Below, piece by piece: positions 6,087 through 7,370 of a stretch of DNA of 7,370 nucleotides (its first letter is position 1; every line of letters begins with the position of its first letter). The translations under genes and the position numbers were made by a program. Location of the stretch: contig JALGXY010000455.1 in assembly GCA_029824495.1 (NCBI GenBank), forward strand, positions 1 through 7,370, written 5' to 3'. The notes beneath the pieces were generated by a model, which saw only the letters and a list, made by a program, of their open reading frames with translations, was not told where the DNA came from and made no database searches. Source of the stretch: Fimbriimonadia bacterium (GTDB taxonomy: Bacteria; Armatimonadota; Fimbriimonadia; Fimbriimonadales; Fimbriimonadaceae).

Positions 6087-6406
6087 AACTTGGACGAGTT
6101 CTCTTCCCGACTTTAGCCTGCGTTATGGCAACGGTCAGCTCTGCCCAGATCGAGTACATCGAGGTTAACGTCTCGAAGGGCGGCACGGTCAAAAACATCC
6201 AGCTCTCGCAAGTCTGGAAGAAGGCTCAGCAAGTGCATCAAGACCTCATCAAAGACAACCCCTACATATACGAGTTTAGCAGGAGCCTCACGCCTCATGC
6301 GAAGTACGAGGTTACAACTCGGTTACGGGTGAATTTCGATCACTTATTATCAACAATTACAGACCTTCAGACGAAGAATGGGCTTTCGACCGAGAAAAGA
6401 CCCTAA
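6083..6406 (+). CDS. Secreted protein, N-terminal piece of a frameshifted gene
   Basis: This frame has 107 codons, but only about the first 76 (to about 6310) look like genuine protein. Residues 1-21 (MKLGRVLFPTLACVMATVSS, then A) form a signal peptide with a likely cleavage site before QIEYIEV. The following region (about 22-75) is a mixed strand and helix segment including QVWKKAQQVHQDLIKD. From about 6311 to the TAA at 6404-6406 the translation (VTTRLRVNFDHLLSTITD...) appears to be the out-of-frame reading of the real continuation, which lies in the -1 frame. The start is well supported by the GGAGGGAG Shine-Dalgarno and the ATGA overlap with the small ORF. With one extra base near 6310 the two pieces would join into a protein of 389 residues. 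As given, this product would be a truncated secreted peptide. Function is unknown. Confidence 0.6.
   Translation: MKLGRVLFPTLACVMATVSSAQIEYIEVNVSKGGTVKNIQLSQVWKKAQQVHQDLIKDNPYIYEFSRSLTPHAKYEVTTRLRVNFDHLLSTITDLQTKNGLSTEKRP
6308..6312 (+). other. Apparent -1 frameshift site
   Basis: Around GAGGT the coding frame changes from the one opened at 6083 to the one that ends at 7251. Re-reading the G at 6310, or restoring one G to give GAGGGT, joins ...HAKYE to GYNSVTGEFRSLI... without loss. No canonical slippery heptamer (X XXY YYZ) is present, so programmed frameshifting is not suggested. The position is an estimate from peptide plausibility and could lie anywhere from 6280 (just after a TAG in the second frame) to about 6350. 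Confidence 0.55.
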
Positions 6407-7251
6407 GTGTTATCACAGATGCCTATAGGCGATACACAGGGATCAAAGGCGTCTCTTTCCATCTGCAGCAGTCAAAAATTGTTGAAGACAATCGCTTGTT
6501 CAACGAGGCATACCTTGTCGATGAGCAGACCGGATTCAAAATGGGCGATTCCCTGCGCTGTGATATCGACATGCGATCCGGCAAGGTCCAGTTCATGTGG
6601 TTCCCACGACCGCCCAAGCTGAGGAGGCCCAGGCAGCTTGCTGACATCGGCAACGCACGCGGACTTGCGGCAGACGCGGTCGACCGGTATCGTGGCTGGA
6701 AGAACGTCATCGTGGAGCTGAATCAGCAGCCGCAGTTCATGATTCCAGCACTGGGCGGGTACCCGCACGAGCTGAAGCAGAAGCACCTGGACGATGTCTC
6801 AAACATGAAGGCGATCGCTGTTCGATTCGGCGTGATCACCCGGTACCTGAACGAAGGCACACCGGAAGAACGCGAAGAGCAGTGCGCTGTCTGGGTCGAC
6901 GCCGAGACAGGAGAGACGCTGGCGCTTGCGCCTTTCAAGGACTTCTCGATGGGGCCGAACGATGGCAAGCGAAAGCCGTTGCGACGCTTCCGCTGGTCGA
7001 CAGAAGACAATTGGACCCTAGGTGATATCAGCGGCTCAATTCGCCCGACGATCCTCGGCTCTCAGCCAAGCGGCAAGCTTGTTCGGCTGGCCAGAGGTGC
7101 CGAGCATGTCACTGCCATCTTCGACGCTGCGCAGGGGCTGGTCGGTGTCGAGGTCTATGGTAAGTGGGTTCTGGGCAAGCCCGATGCCGCTCTGCTGAAT
7201 GCGCTGCAGGCAGCTCCCGCAATTGAGCCTAACCGCTCTTTCGGCAGCTAA
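6310..7251 (+). CDS. C-terminal piece of the frameshifted secreted protein (PepSY-like elements)
   Basis: This frame is open from 6280 to the TAA at 7251 and clearly coding from about 6310 (RPSDEEWAFDREKTLSVITD). The first usable start codon is a TTG at 6496, some 185 nt into that coding stretch. The piece is therefore the continuation of the signal-peptide frame begun at 6083, not an independent gene. The 313 residues contain two similar stretches in which a strand with an Asp/Gly turn (DEQTGFKMGDSLRCDIDMRSGKV; CAVWVDAETGETLAL) lies near a helix (LADIGNARGLAADAVDRYRG). This recalls PepSY-like domains, but the match is weak and the protein is otherwise unrecognised. With the N-terminal signal peptide it would act outside the cytoplasm. 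A strong terminator follows 10 nt after the stop. It may be a true pseudogene, a recent deletion in this strain, or a one-base homopolymer error. Confidence 0.7.
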   Translation, partial: GYNSVTGEFRSLIINNYRPSDEEWAFDREKTLSVITDAYRRYTGIKGVSFHLQQSKIVEDNRLFNEAYLVDEQTGFKMGDSLRCDIDMRSGKVQFMWFPRPPKLRRPRQLADIGNARGLAADAVDRYRGWKNVIVELNQQPQFMIPALGGYPHELKQKHLDDVSNMKAIAVRFGVITRYLNEGTPEEREEQCAVWVDAETGETLALAPFKDFSMGPNDGKRKPLRRFRWSTEDNWTLGDISGSIRPTILGSQPSGKLVRLARGAEHVTAIFDAAQGLVGVEVYGKWVLGKPDAALLNALQAAPAIEPNRSFGS

Positions 7252-7260
7252 GAAGACACA

Positions 7261-7297
7261 ACGGCCCTGGCGGGAAACACCTGCCAGGGCCGTTTTT
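7261..7297 (+). terminator. Intrinsic terminator after the secreted-protein gene
   Basis: A 14-bp stem (ACGGCCCTGGCGGG at 7261-7274 with CCTGCCAGGGCCGT at 7280-7293, one G-T wobble) closes an AAACA loop and is followed by TTTTT. It lies 10 nt after the stop codon. On the minus strand the run-out (TTGTGTCTTCTT) is T-rich but interrupted, so it may also end the convergent gene less efficiently. Confidence 0.93.
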
Positions 7298-7317
7298 CTG
7301 TCTGAAGGTTTGAATGA

Positions 7318-7370
7318 TCAGCCGTTGATCGGAGCCTGAACCGCATCAAACACCATCGGGTGGCGTTTGA
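7318..7370 (-). CDS. 3' end of a convergent gene entering from the right edge
   Basis: On the minus strand one frame reads KRHPMVFDAVQAPING followed by TGA at 7320-7318 and then a 20-nt gap to the terminator hairpin. The peptide looks protein-like and the placement, converging on a strong hairpin, is what a gene end would look like. Only 16 codons are visible, so neither the family nor the reality of the gene can be confirmed; noncoding sequence is the alternative. Confidence 0.4.
   Translation of the reverse strand, partial: KRHPMVFDAVQAPING

Noticed and set aside
6308..6406. Programmed -1 ribosomal frameshift in the secreted-protein gene
   Set aside because: No slippery heptamer lies at the apparent junction, and the AAAA run at 6395-6398 comes after the -1 frame already looks coding; a simple indel or sequencing error is more likely.

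Overview
The window reads as ordinary chromosomal bacterial DNA, moderately GC-rich by eye and densely packed with genes. No phage, IS, CRISPR, tRNA or rRNA signal is visible. The gene types (a DUF5693 membrane protein beside a CsaB-type pyruvyl transferase, many secreted proteins, mostly weak or absent Shine-Dalgarno sequences) fit an Armatimonadota-like lineage (Fimbriimonas or relatives). That placement is an inference from gene content only; a Bacillota-like or other SLH-bearing lineage is not excluded.

Left part (1-2665, minus strand): a tightly overlapping three-gene unit, read right to left. It comprises a rhomboid intramembrane serine protease (1970-2665), a 598-residue DUF5693 multi-pass membrane protein (190-1986) and the start of a CsaB-like polysaccharide pyruvyl transferase (1-190, cut by the window edge). 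Overlaps of 17 and 1 nt imply one transcript and translational coupling. CsaB enzymes pyruvylate cell-wall glycans that hold SLH-domain proteins, so this looks like a cell-surface unit.

Middle (2666-5924): a 130-184 bp divergent intergenic region carries two TGCGCA-core palindromes, a TTGATGC direct repeat and a TAAAAT box. It is followed on the plus strand by a secreted alpha/beta hydrolase with a beta-rich C-terminal extension (about 2850-4100), a two-domain GNAT acetyltransferase (about 4112-4861) and a malate dehydrogenase of the LDH-like fold (4938-5867). A strong intrinsic terminator (5892-5924) closes the block.

Right part (5925-7370): an unlisted 30-residue ORF with a good Shine-Dalgarno (5994-6086) overlaps by ATGA the start of a secreted protein (6083-7251). 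That secreted gene is split by an apparent -1 frameshift near 6310. Its downstream frame is clearly coding well before any start codon, so the two pieces are one gene of about 389 codons that is either broken or mis-sequenced. A second strong terminator (7261-7297) ends it, and the 3' end of a convergent minus-strand gene probably enters from the right edge (7318-7370).
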